A stretch of DNA of 64,000 nucleotides from Sporomusa malonica (lineage in GTDB: Bacteria > Bacillota > Negativicutes > Sporomusales > Sporomusaceae). The position numbers and the translations under genes were made by a program. The stretch is taken from assembly GCF_041428715.1 (NCBI RefSeq), contig NZ_CP155572.1, one strand, 5' to 3'. The notes under the pieces were generated by a model. That model ran no database searches, was not told the origin of the DNA, and saw only the letters and a program-made list of their open reading frames with translations. Of this stretch, positions 42,973 through 51,652 are shown piece by piece (positions within the stretch are counted from its first letter, which is position 1; each line of letters begins with the position of its first letter).

Positions 42973-44100
42973 CTACATCGCAGCTTTGGGTTTGGCAAAG
43001 ATCATCCGTCCAGCAGCAGTCTGCAGCACCGAAGTAACTAAGACTCCCACTGTTTCACCAATGTGTTTTTTACCGCCGTCAACCACAATCATAGTGCCGT
43101 CATCAAGATAGGCTACACCCTGGCCAAATTCTTTACCGTCTTTCACAACATGCACTACCATTTCTTCTCCAGGCAGTACCACCGGTTTGACCGCATTGGA
43201 CAACTCATTAATATTAAGAACAGATACTCCTTGCAGTTCGGCTACTTTGTTAAGGTTATAATCGTTCGTTATAATTTTAGCTTTCACTAACTGCCCGAGT
43301 TTGATGAGCTTTGAATCAACCTCCGCAATATCATCAAAATCACGACTATCAATGTGAACATTGAGCTGAAGCTCTTTTTGCATGCGATTTAAGATATCCA
43401 ACCCCCGACGTCCCCGGTTACGTTTTAAAAGATCAGAAGAATCAGCAATATGCTGCAGTTCTTCCAGAACAAACACAGGGATAATGAGGAGACCTTCAAT
43501 AAACCCACTTTTGCAAATATCAGCGATACGTCCATCGATAATAACACTAGTATCAAGAATTTTGGCTTGACAAGGAATCCCGGACTTATCCTTTGAACGG
43601 TCTTTGCCATCCCTGCTAAGCCACGGTAGTGTCGGCAACGCGGAAAACATGTTAAATAACTCTTCGCGCTTCTTAATCGCGACATTGATACCTAAATAAC
43701 CCAGGATAATACTTAATAACAGTGGGACATATTTTCCGACAATCGGAATAGGTAAAAAAGCTGACCCTAACAAATTAGAAATTATTAGACCAGTGGCTAA
43801 ACCCAGAACACCTGCCAGCACATCATAGCCTGGCATCTTGTTTAGGCGTACTTCAACCCAGTAAGTAAAATTGAGCAGGTGCTTAATAAAGAATGGAGCC
43901 ACCAAAAAACCAACGATCCCGCCCGCCAATCCACCAAAGACAAATGAGAGAATCGTTGTCATGGTAATACCAAACACGCCAATCGTCAAAAACTCTTCAC
44001 TCACCACAGCAGCCAGAAATGGAATAATTCTGTCGGTTATCATAAGTCCGCCAACAGCTGCCAGTATGGTAATAATTATTCTAAGCGTTTTGTCAATCAC
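42973..44100 (-). CDS. yacL: PIN/TRAM-domain membrane protein (YacL)
   Basis: 375 residues. Four predicted N-terminal membrane helices (to about residue 140), then a PIN nuclease-like domain (KILDTSVIIDGRIADICKSGFIEGLLIIPVF with conserved Asp; IITNDYNLNKVAELQGV) and a C-terminal TRAM domain (VVHVVKDGKEFGQGVAYLDDGTMIVVDGG). The family is widespread in Firmicutes beside ispD; a ribonuclease role is likely but unproven. GTG start behind AAGGAGGTAAAAACC. Confidence 0.93.
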   Translation of the reverse strand: MIDKTLRIIITILAAVGGLMITDRIIPFLAAVVSEEFLTIGVFGITMTTILSFVFGGLAGGIVGFLVAPFFIKHLLNFTYWVEVRLNKMPGYDVLAGVLGLATGLIISNLLGSAFLPIPIVGKYVPLLLSIILGYLGINVAIKKREELFNMFSALPTLPWLSRDGKDRSKDKSGIPCQAKILDTSVIIDGRIADICKSGFIEGLLIIPVFVLEELQHIADSSDLLKRNRGRRGLDILNRMQKELQLNVHIDSRDFDDIAEVDSKLIKLGQLVKAKIITNDYNLNKVAELQGVSVLNINELSNAVKPVVLPGEEMVVHVVKDGKEFGQGVAYLDDGTMIVVDGGKKHIGETVGVLVTSVLQTAAGRMIFAKPKAAM

Positions 44101-44224
44101 GGTTTTTACCTCCTTTCTTGTAAAATATATTTAACCCAAAAACTGGAAATACATCTCTATCATGCCCTATTATGAATAAAAAAATACGTCAAGATATTTG
44201 ATTATCTTGGCTGTATTAGTTTAA

Positions 44225-44254
44225 AGTATAGCATAATTACTCCACCTTTGTCAA
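44225..44254 (-). promoter_or_regulatory. Promoter of yacL
   Basis: Minus strand TTGACA (44254-44249), 18-base spacer, TATACT (44230-44225). A small hairpin CAAGATA/TATCTTG (near 44209-44190) followed by a T-rich run lies in the leader. Confidence 0.7.
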
Positions 44255-44335
44255 AATTTTATATTTTAGCATGTATGAAGAAACCTGTCAATAAGACATC
44301 TCTAATTATTCTTGGTTACCTTTTGTGAGCATACA

Positions 44336-44365
44336 TTGACAACTACAGAGCCCAATTTATATAAT
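44336..44365 (+). promoter_or_regulatory. Promoter of the Cys4 protein gene
   Basis: TTGACA (44336-44341), 18-base spacer, TATAAT (44360-44365), 26 bases before the GTG at 44392. Divergent from the yacL promoter. Confidence 0.75.
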
Positions 44366-44391
44366 AAAAGGCAAAGCGAGGTGTACCTAAC

Positions 44392-44790
44392 GTGCATGAT
44401 AATAAATGTTGTTTGGACTTTCAGTCTATTGTAGATGATTACTTAATTCGCCACCGCAGCGTACTGGATGTGTTAACAAAATATCAGGAAACCTCTGCCA
44501 GGGTAAATAGAGCTGTTGCCAAAGCAGTTACTGGCTGCGGCTGCATTCAGGTATCGGCAGCCCGCCAATCTGTTCCTGAAAGCGCTTCCTATAGCGAGCT
44601 TAAAGAGCACATGTCCTCACATCTGCTTGGCGAAACCTGCCCGCAATGCCGGGAGGTAATCACTAAAGAATTAGGCCACAGCCTGTTCTATCTGGCTGCT
44701 TTATGTAATCTTACCGGCCTTTCGCTGCATGAAGTCATGCAGCGGGAGTATAAAAACGTCAAAACCTTGGGCGTTTTCCATCTTTCTTAA
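44392..44790 (+). CDS. Conserved small Cys-rich protein of unknown function
   Basis: 132 residues, GTG start behind GCGAGGTGTACCTAAC. Mostly helical. Four cysteines are arranged as C49-x-C51 and C83-x2-C86, suggesting a metal site; an extra CC pair is at 6-7. The C-terminal LGHSLFYLAALCNLTGLSLHEVMQREY recalls MazG-like helical proteins, but no catalytic motif is seen. I recall similar proteins near disA/radA in clostridia; function unknown. Own promoter and terminator. Confidence 0.8.
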   Translation: MHDNKCCLDFQSIVDDYLIRHRSVLDVLTKYQETSARVNRAVAKAVTGCGCIQVSAARQSVPESASYSELKEHMSSHLLGETCPQCREVITKELGHSLFYLAALCNLTGLSLHEVMQREYKNVKTLGVFHLS

Positions 44791-44803
44791 TTGCTCAGAT
44801 ATT

Positions 44804-44833
44804 GCACAGCCTTATGCAGGTTGTGCTTTTTTT
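44804..44833 (+). terminator. Terminator after the Cys4 protein gene
   Basis: GCACAGCC (44804-44811) / GGTTGTGC (44819-44826), one G-U pair, followed by T7. It ends 3 bases before repeat family 2 copy 2. Confidence 0.85.
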
Positions 44834-44835
44834 CT

Positions 44836-44919
44836 CCTGTTAGAAAGTGTAACTTTCCTCCTGGATAAGAGCAACATCGGCTTCCGCTGTCGCTAAGGCT
44901 CGGCGCAAGCCGTGTTTTC
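44836..44919 (-). repeat. Repeat family 2, copy 2
   Basis: On the minus strand reads GAAAACACGGCTTGCGCCGA... to ...CTTATCCAG, GAAAGTTACACTTTC, matching copy 1 at 42821-42927 block by block but in the opposite orientation and with a shorter middle. Lies upstream of spoIIP. Confidence 0.8.
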
Positions 44920-44990
44920 TTTATCCCCTCAAACAGTTATTACATAAACATTTTCCCACTGGGAATGATACTGGTAAAAGGGGGGTAAAC

Positions 44991-46145
44991 ATGCTCTATT
45001 TGTTACGGATTATACTGACTGTACTGCTAACAATAAGCCTCAGCAGCCTATCAGCTATGGCAGCCCCACCCGAATCGGCAGTCGGCGACGAATTGGTCTC
45101 CGGCTATATGACAGTGATTGACGATAAGGGTGTTATCGTTTTGCAGACAGGCCATGAAGTCCATCCAGGTGATGAATATATCGGCGAAGACGATATATTG
45201 TATGAAATTACCGCGGTGGAAGGCACACTGGCCCGCTGCCGGGCCATGGAGAAACTCTCGAGTCAGGTTCCAGACAATGCTATTTTTGTTCAGGCTCCGC
45301 CGCCTGATGCGCCTAAACCCAAGATTGCCATTTACCACAGCCACACCGATGAGTCATATATCCCCAATGATGGCACGCCGACAGAACGCGGTAATGGATC
45401 GATTATGATTGTCGGCGATGCCTTTGAAAAAAGATTAACAGAACTGGGCTATCAGGTTGAGCATTCAAAAACACTCCACGACCCGCACGATGCCAATGCC
45501 TACCACCGGTCCCGAAGGACAGCCATGAAGTTATTGCAGGGGCAGCCAGCAGCGCTGTTCGACGTTCACCGCGACAGTGCTCCGCTCAAGGTATACAGCA
45601 CCACCATCAATGGTGAACATGTCGCAAAAATGCTTTTGGTTGTGGGGCGTCAAAATCAAAACCGGAAAACCACGCAAGATTTTGCCCGCAGCATTAAAGC
45701 CGCAACTGACGCCAAGTATAAAGGGCTGATCAGAGGCATATTTATCGCTCATGGCAACTATAACCAGGATTTAAGCCCAAGAGCATTATTGCTCGAGGTC
45801 GGAACCCAATATAATAGCCGCGAAGCCGCTGAAAGAAGTATCGCTTTATTTGCAGATGTTGTCCCCTCTTTCTTAGGCACTGGTGGCAGCAGCGGCGGCG
45901 TAGCCCAAGCAAACCAGGCTGGCACCTACACCGATACGAACCCAGGCAATACCGCCAATTATGTACCTACTGACACGGCTCCAGGCTATGATATTTTGAC
46001 ACTGGCAGCAGTCCTTGTTGGGGGAGTAGCCGCATTCCTGTTTCTTAGTACCGGCAGTTGGCAAGAAGCCAAAAAGAAACTCAGACATTTTGTCAAGTAT
46101 GAATTTACAAATTTCTTCGGCCCGCGCAAGAAACGCAAAGAATAG
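44991..46145 (+). CDS. spoIIP: Stage II sporulation protein P
   Basis: 384 residues. N-terminal signal or anchor (LRIILTVLLTISLSSLSAMA), a small beta domain (about 33-90, with VHPGDEYIGEDDILYEI), the SpoIIP amidase/endopeptidase domain with IAIYHSHTDESY, ALFDVHRDS and NYNQDLSPRALLLEVGT catalytic motifs, a Gly/Thr-rich linker, then a C-terminal membrane helix (about 335-355) and basic tail (GPRKKRKE). Works with SpoIID and SpoIIM to degrade septal peptidoglycan during engulfment. The C-terminal membrane segment is not in B. subtilis SpoIIP. ATG behind AAAAGGGGGGTAAAC. Confidence 0.93.
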   Translation: MLYLLRIILTVLLTISLSSLSAMAAPPESAVGDELVSGYMTVIDDKGVIVLQTGHEVHPGDEYIGEDDILYEITAVEGTLARCRAMEKLSSQVPDNAIFVQAPPPDAPKPKIAIYHSHTDESYIPNDGTPTERGNGSIMIVGDAFEKRLTELGYQVEHSKTLHDPHDANAYHRSRRTAMKLLQGQPAALFDVHRDSAPLKVYSTTINGEHVAKMLLVVGRQNQNRKTTQDFARSIKAATDAKYKGLIRGIFIAHGNYNQDLSPRALLLEVGTQYNSREAAERSIALFADVVPSFLGTGGSSGGVAQANQAGTYTDTNPGNTANYVPTDTAPGYDILTLAAVLVGGVAAFLFLSTGSWQEAKKKLRHFVKYEFTNFFGPRKKRKE

Positions 46146-46160
46146 GGCGGAGGTATTGAC

Positions 46161-46487
46161 ATGAGCCGCTTGACCAAACTGATCAGTATCCTTGCTCTGG
46201 CAGCGGTTGTAATAGCCGGAGTAGTTTACTACGTTCCCCTCACCAACTTCTCCGTTCAGCAAAAACCTGAGCAAGCTCCCCAAAAAGTATATGATTATTA
46301 CATCATCCTTGATGAAAGCAGCGGCGAGATCCTCATGTATGTCCCGTTGGTCGTTAGTGTCGGCGATGAATTAATCAGTGAAACAAATAAGCGTTACAAA
46401 ATTGTCAAAATAGAAGAAAACCAAGCCTACGCTCGCTTTGTCGAAGACTTGAACCTAGAGCTATACCAAAAAGACGGTCGAAAATAG
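46161..46487 (+). CDS. Small membrane-anchored protein with the SpoIIP N-terminal beta domain
   Basis: 108 residues: one N-terminal membrane helix (LISILALAAVVIAGVVYYV), a short linker, then about 55 residues (YYIILDESSGEILMYVPLVV, VGDELISETNKRYKI) that align with residues 36-90 of the upstream SpoIIP (shared VxxGDExI, YxI, A). Lacks any amidase motif. Starts 15 bases after spoIIP behind GGCGGAGGTATTGAC, so it is co-transcribed. A SpoIIP partner or regulator is an inference. Confidence 0.75.
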   Translation: MSRLTKLISILALAAVVIAGVVYYVPLTNFSVQQKPEQAPQKVYDYYIILDESSGEILMYVPLVVSVGDELISETNKRYKIVKIEENQAYARFVEDLNLELYQKDGRK

Positions 46488-46498
46488 AGGAAGGCTAA

Positions 46499-46618
46499 GG
46501 TTGGTTTATAGTGCCCAGATGCTAGGCGCGATGAGCATGCGAACGTAGTCGTACTGGGAAGTACGTCGGAGAGAGCACGCGCAAGAGCAACAACGCAGAT
46601 GGGCGCTAGAAACCAACC
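46499..46618. repeat. Hairpin repeat family 1, copy B (between convergent genes)
   Basis: 120 bp. Outer arms GGTTGGTTT (46499-46507) and AAACCAACC (46610-46618) are perfectly complementary. The inner AGTGCCCAGATGC and GCAGATGGGCGCT pair at 11 of 13 positions. The core, read on the minus strand, matches copies A and C (GCGCCCATCTGCGTTGTTGCTC, GTACTTCCCAGTAC, GCGCCTAGCATCTGGGCACTA). It fills the space between the end of the spoIIP unit (+) and the end of disA (-), so it may end both transcripts. Confidence 0.9.
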
Positions 46619-46623
46619 GAGTA

Positions 46624-47715
46624 TTATACATGGCGGTCAAGGAAGGCCTGCTCACGCACCCTCTTTAGGCCGTCCTTTATTGTCTTGGCCCGTACCTCAC
46701 CAATGCCTTCCACCTCGTCCAGCTCGGCAATACTGGCATTATAAATACGATGCAGGGTTTTAAAATGGGCTACAAGTTTTTCCCCTACCATTAAGGGCAG
46801 ACGGGATATTTGTCTGAGCACCCGGTAACCGCGTGGAACTACAGGAATATCCATCGCATTGGCGCTAACGCCATACCCCAACATCCGGCATATGGTAAAT
46901 GGATCAAGATTCTCCTCAGGCAGAGCGGCTATGTGCTCCCGTACTGTCTCATAGACTTTAAGATCACTTGTATTGCAATAATCCTTGATTAAGAGTGCAG
47001 CCGAGTCAACATCGGAAACAAGTTCCTCCATTTGCATACTGACAAGCCGGCCTTCTGTGCCGAGCTCTATAATATTACGTTCAATTTCCACAGCGATACG
47101 GTTAACCTGTTCAGCCCGGATAAGAACGACAGCTACATCATATAACGTAGCCAAGTCTTCAAACTCCAGCGCACTTAAATTTGTTAGCCCCTTATCAAGC
47201 ACCTTTTTATACTTTTCCAGTGTCTGCAGAGCTTGGTTGGCTCGATTTAATATGACGGGAATGTCTTTCAGCGTATATCTAAGATGACCGAGATACACGG
47301 TTATAATATTGCGGCGTTGCGAAATGGCGATAACTAATGCACTTGTTTGTTTTGCCGCCCGCTCAGCCGTACGGTGCCTGGTCCCTGTTTCAGCCGTCAG
47401 AATCCCGGAGTTTGGTGTTAGCTGAGCATTGGCAAACATAATCCGTTTACCGTCATGTGACAGGACAATAGCACCATCCATTTTTGCCAATTCATAAAAA
47501 CCCGCTGGTGTAAAGTCAGAATTAAGTTCAAAACCACCGTCAACAATATCGAGGGCTGTTGGATTATCTCCCACTAATACCAGTGCACCCATCTTAGCCC
47601 GGAGAACATTCTCGAGTCCGTCTCTGAGTGTTGTTCCTGGTGCCAGTGTCTTTATCGTTTTTACAAAACGGGCGTCCCATAGCCGTTCAGAACGCTCCTC
47701 ACGATTTTTAATCAT
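46624..47715 (-). CDS. disA: Diadenylate cyclase DisA
   Basis: 363 residues. DAC domain with DGA (80-82) and RHR (113-115), making c-di-AMP from two ATP; a helical spine; and a C-terminal helix-hairpin-helix domain (ELDEVEGIGEVRAKTIKDGLKRV) that binds branched DNA. Checks DNA integrity before sporulation. ATG overlaps the radA stop by 4 bases (ATGA). Confidence 0.97.
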   Translation of the reverse strand: MIKNREERSERLWDARFVKTIKTLAPGTTLRDGLENVLRAKMGALVLVGDNPTALDIVDGGFELNSDFTPAGFYELAKMDGAIVLSHDGKRIMFANAQLTPNSGILTAETGTRHRTAERAAKQTSALVIAISQRRNIITVYLGHLRYTLKDIPVILNRANQALQTLEKYKKVLDKGLTNLSALEFEDLATLYDVAVVLIRAEQVNRIAVEIERNIIELGTEGRLVSMQMEELVSDVDSAALLIKDYCNTSDLKVYETVREHIAALPEENLDPFTICRMLGYGVSANAMDIPVVPRGYRVLRQISRLPLMVGEKLVAHFKTLHRIYNASIAELDEVEGIGEVRAKTIKDGLKRVREQAFLDRHV

Positions 47716-49076
47716 ATAAATACCGCCTCCATGGCCTCGCTGACACTAGCAGCGCCAATAATGTCAAGCCCTGCTGTCCGGGCCAGCTTAAGGCCGGGAA
47801 AATTTCCGGCCGGAATTACAAAACGTTTGAAACCAAGCGCTGCTGCCTCGGCAATTCTGGCTTCTGCCCGGCTAATCATGCGTACCTCGCCGGTAAGTCC
47901 AACTTCCCCCATGACTACTGTGAGGGAGTCAATAGCTGTACTTCTAAAACTTGAAGCAATAGCCAGTGCTACCGACAAATCGGCAGCCGGTTCAGCGATC
48001 TTAAATCCGCCCACAGCATTAACATATGCGTCTTGGTTGGCTAGCATGAGTCCTACCCGCTTTTCTAACACCGCCATTAACAGTATCAGCCGATTGTAGT
48101 CAAAACCGGCTGCCATGCGGCGCGGCATGCCAAAGCAGGTTGTACTAACCAAGGCCTGAATCTCAATCAGCAGCGGCCGGACACCTTCCATGTAAGCCAA
48201 TACCACTGAGCCTGGCGCTCCCTGTGGCCGCTCAGCCAATAGCAAGCCGGAAGGATTAGATACTTCAGCCAGACCATGCTCTTCCATAGAGAATATACCG
48301 CTTTCGTTCGTTGACCCAAATCGATTTTTAATGGCCCTAAGCACCCGGAAGGCATAACTGCGTTCTCCTTCAAAATACAATACCACATCTACCATATGCT
48401 CTAAAAGGCGAGGACCAGCAATGTTGCCTTCTTTGGTGACATGACCAATGATGGCGGTTGGTATGCCGCTCTCTTTAGCAAACCGCATTAGCTTGCCTGT
48501 ACTTTCACGCACCTGCCCAACACTGCCTGGCGCAGACGGGATATCTGGACTATACATGGTCTGAATGGAGTCAATAATGACTAAAGCAGGTTTATGATGT
48601 AACGCTTCCAGAACAATAGTCTCTAGATTATTCTCTGTAAAAATTAACAAATTATTACTTATTTTCCCCAGACGTTCGGCCCTTATTTTCACCTGGGCGG
48701 CTGATTCCTCGCCAGTTATGTACAAAACAGGTCCTTGCTTATCTGCTATCCCTGCAGCTACTTGTAAAAGCAGTGTTGATTTACCGATTCCCGGGTCGCC
48801 ACCGATTAATATAAGAGCTCCTGGTACAATACCGCCACCGAGCACTCGATCAAACTCACCTACTCCAGTTAAGAGGCGTGGCATAGCTGACGTATCCACC
48901 ATAGTAATTGGCTGCGGCTTAGGTGCCGGAGCCGCCGTCAGCCGAGTTTCGCTTTTTTTGACCGCAACTTCCTCAACCAGAGTGTTCCACTCGCCACAGC
49001 CTGGGCAGCGCCCCAACCATTTACTGGACTCTGCGCCACACTCCTGGCAAACAAACTTTGTTTTCACTTTGGACAA
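47712..49076 (-). CDS. radA: DNA repair protein RadA
   Basis: 454 residues from TTG at 49076. Zinc finger CQECG...CPGCG, Walker A GGDPGIGKST, the RadA-specific KNRFG motif, and a C-terminal Lon-like domain. Branch migration in recombination; in B. subtilis RadA interacts with DisA. An ATG at 49082 is only one base from AAAGGAG and is less likely than the TTG 7 bases away. Confidence 0.95.
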   Translation of the reverse strand: MSKVKTKFVCQECGAESSKWLGRCPGCGEWNTLVEEVAVKKSETRLTAAPAPKPQPITMVDTSAMPRLLTGVGEFDRVLGGGIVPGALILIGGDPGIGKSTLLLQVAAGIADKQGPVLYITGEESAAQVKIRAERLGKISNNLLIFTENNLETIVLEALHHKPALVIIDSIQTMYSPDIPSAPGSVGQVRESTGKLMRFAKESGIPTAIIGHVTKEGNIAGPRLLEHMVDVVLYFEGERSYAFRVLRAIKNRFGSTNESGIFSMEEHGLAEVSNPSGLLLAERPQGAPGSVVLAYMEGVRPLLIEIQALVSTTCFGMPRRMAAGFDYNRLILLMAVLEKRVGLMLANQDAYVNAVGGFKIAEPAADLSVALAIASSFRSTAIDSLTVVMGEVGLTGEVRMISRAEARIAEAAALGFKRFVIPAGNFPGLKLARTAGLDIIGAASVSEAMEAVFI

Positions 49077-49145
49077 AACCATTCTCCTTTATAACAGCAA
49101 AACTACACCTGTCATCGCTGCAATGATAACCCGTAATTTCCAGAT

Positions 49146-49174
49146 GAAAAAGCACTCAATGTGAGTGCTTTTTC
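49146..49174. terminator. Terminator between clpC and radA
   Basis: Perfect 13-bp stem GAAAAAGCACTCA / TGAGTGCTTTTTC with a 3-base loop; strong and symmetric. Ends the ctsR-clpC message before radA. Confidence 0.9.
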
Positions 49175-49201
49175 GCGTTTATGGGCATATTCTCCTGCTA
49201 A

Positions 49202-51652
49202 TCAGGATTTTTTTCCAAACTTTAATTTGCCACTGTCATCGGCATCAACAAGTACAGTGTCACCGCCGGTTACCGATTGCCGGATGATCATCTCAGAAAC
49301 CTCATCTTCAATCATTTTTTGAATAGCACGTCGCAGAGGGCGGGCGCCAAAAGCATGGTCACGCCCTTCTTTTAACAACTCATTCTTAGCAGCCTCTGTT
49401 AATTCCATGTTGAGGCTGGCATCAGTAAGCCGCTTAGTTACCTCTTGCAGCATAATATCTACAATTTGTTTCAAATCTTCATCAGTCAGACTGCTAAAAA
49501 CAATAATCTCGTCAATCCTGTTTAGAAATTCCGGTCTAAATACCTTCTTTACTTCCTCCAGAACTCGGTTCTTAGCTGCTTCGCCCTCATTCACCTTAGC
49601 TCTTTCATCAGATAAGAAGCCTAGTGCAGCAGCATCCTTTTTCAGATGTTGTGAACCGACATTAGAGGTCATAATAATGACAGTGTTCTTAAAGTCGACT
49701 GTCCGGCCCTGGCTATCAGTCAAGCGACCATCTTCCAACACCTGCAGCAGCATGTTAAAAACATCATAATGCGCTTTTTCAATTTCATCTAAGAGAATAA
49801 CAGAAAACGGCTTCCTGCGCACCGCGTCAGTTAACTGACCGCCTTCCTCATAACCGACATAGCCAGGAGGCGCGCCAACAAGACGGGATACTGTGTGTTT
49901 CTCCATGTATTCAGACATATCAAGGCGAATCATGGCTGTTTCGTCACCAAATAAAGCTTCAGCTAACGCACGGGATAATTCAGTCTTGCCAACCCCTGTC
50001 GGTCCGAGGAACAGAAAAGAACCGATTGGACGTTTGGGATCTTTCAAACCAGCCCGCGCGCGGCGTACAGCACGAGCCACAGCCTGTACAGCCTGATGCT
50101 GACCAATCACCCGATCGTGTAAAATATCTTCTAGTTTTAAGAGCCGCTCAGACTCTTCCTCTGCCAGCTTTTTAACAGGAATGTGCGTCCAGGTAGATAC
50201 TACATGAGCAATGTCCTCAGCAGTTACAACAATACGCTCGCTGCCGCGGTGTTTCCATTCTTTCTGCTTAGTCTCAAGCTCTTCACGGATGCTCAATTCC
50301 ATATCTCTGAGTTTAGCTGCCCGTTCAAACTCCTGAGAGGAGATAGCAGCCTCTTTTTCAGTCCGGGCCTGTTCAAGACGCTTTTCAATTTCTTTAACAT
50401 CAGGCGGTACAGAGAAAGCCTGCAAGCGTACGCGGGACGCAGCCTCATCCATTAGGTCAATCGCCTTGTCGGGTAAAAATCTGTCAGAAATATAGCGATG
50501 AGACAGTTTAACAGCCGCCTCAATGGCTTCATCAGTAATCTGGGCTCGATGGAAAGCCTCATATTTGTCCCGAATGCCCCGCAAAATAGAGACAGCATCC
50601 TCAACACTTGGCTCGCCAACCGTGATTGGTTGGAAGCGCCTTTCTAGTGCAGCATCTTTCTCGATATGTTTTTTATATTCGTTTAGCGTGGTCGCCCCAA
50701 TAACCTGCAATTCACCGCGGGCCAACGCCGGTTTTAGAATATTAGCCGCATCAATGGCTCCCTCAGCCGCACCAGCACCAATCAGTGTATGAAGCTCGTC
50801 AATAAATAACACCACATTGCCAGATTCCTGAATCTCATCAATAATCTTTTTCAGACGTTCTTCAAACTCACCTCGATATTTGGTGCCAGCTACTATGGAG
50901 GCCATGTTAAGCGAAATAACGCGCTTGTTCCGCAGAATTTCAGGTACCTGCCCCTCGACGATGCGCTTAGCCAAGCCCTCGGCAATGGCCGTTTTACCAA
51001 CACCAGGCTCACCGATTAAAACCGGATTATTTTTGGTTCGTCTAAGGAGAATCTGGATAACCCGTTCAATTTCAGCAGCCCTACCAATCACTGGGTCAAT
51101 TTTCCCCTCCTGGGACATCTTGTTCAGATCACGGCCAAACTCGTCTAAAAGCGGTGTTACAGTGCCTGACGGCTGCTGCCCACCTTGCGCTTTTGGCTGC
51201 GGCGTCTGTCCTGACATCGAATAGCCGCCCAGCAGCTCAATAACCCGTTGACGCATGAGATTAACATCAACCCCCATGCCTGTCAACACTTGGGCAGCAA
51301 TCCCTTCGCCTTCACGGATCAGCCCCAGGAGAATATGCTCAGTGCCTACATAATTGTGGCCCAGTCGCAGCGCTTCTTCCATAGCTAGTTCAATGATTTT
51401 TTTAGCACGGGGAGTGTAGCCAATATCAGTGCTTTGATTCTGCCCCTGACCCAAGATGCTTTCTACCTGAGCCCGTACTGACGCTATATCTAAATTTAGC
51501 GAAGTGAGAGCCTTAGCCGCTACTCCTTCACCTTCCCGTAAAAGCCCTAACAGTAGATGTTCGGTGCCAATATATCCATGACCATATCTGGCTGCCTCCT
51601 GCTGTGCCAAAATCAATACCTTCCGAGCGCGATCAGTAAATCTGTTAAACAT
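49202..51652 (-). CDS. clpC: AAA+ chaperone ClpC
   Basis: 816 residues. Double Clp N domain (1-145), AAA module 1 with GEPGVGKTAI, middle domain with a UVR-like helix (EKEAAISSQEFERAAKLRDME), and AAA module 2 with GPTGVGKTEL and the ClpP-binding loop region. Unfolds proteins for ClpP, including arginine-phosphorylated ones marked by McsB. ATG overlaps mcsB by 8 bases. Confidence 0.98.
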   Translation of the reverse strand: MFNRFTDRARKVLILAQQEAARYGHGYIGTEHLLLGLLREGEGVAAKALTSLNLDIASVRAQVESILGQGQNQSTDIGYTPRAKKIIELAMEEALRLGHNYVGTEHILLGLIREGEGIAAQVLTGMGVDVNLMRQRVIELLGGYSMSGQTPQPKAQGGQQPSGTVTPLLDEFGRDLNKMSQEGKIDPVIGRAAEIERVIQILLRRTKNNPVLIGEPGVGKTAIAEGLAKRIVEGQVPEILRNKRVISLNMASIVAGTKYRGEFEERLKKIIDEIQESGNVVLFIDELHTLIGAGAAEGAIDAANILKPALARGELQVIGATTLNEYKKHIEKDAALERRFQPITVGEPSVEDAVSILRGIRDKYEAFHRAQITDEAIEAAVKLSHRYISDRFLPDKAIDLMDEAASRVRLQAFSVPPDVKEIEKRLEQARTEKEAAISSQEFERAAKLRDMELSIREELETKQKEWKHRGSERIVVTAEDIAHVVSTWTHIPVKKLAEEESERLLKLEDILHDRVIGQHQAVQAVARAVRRARAGLKDPKRPIGSFLFLGPTGVGKTELSRALAEALFGDETAMIRLDMSEYMEKHTVSRLVGAPPGYVGYEEGGQLTDAVRRKPFSVILLDEIEKAHYDVFNMLLQVLEDGRLTDSQGRTVDFKNTVIIMTSNVGSQHLKKDAAALGFLSDERAKVNEGEAAKNRVLEEVKKVFRPEFLNRIDEIIVFSSLTDEDLKQIVDIMLQEVTKRLTDASLNMELTEAAKNELLKEGRDHAFGARPLRRAIQKMIEDEVSEMIIRQSVTGGDTVLVDADDSGKLKFGKKS

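Noticed and set aside
44940..44990. Possible SigE promoter upstream of spoIIP
   Set aside because: The ATT-rich -35 and GATACT-like -10 match the consensus too loosely to list as a feature.
49146..49174. Similarity of the clpC-radA terminator arm (GCACTCA) to the hairpin after 5S (59436-59461)
   Set aside because: Only about 8 shared bases in two simple hairpins; not enough to call a repeat family.
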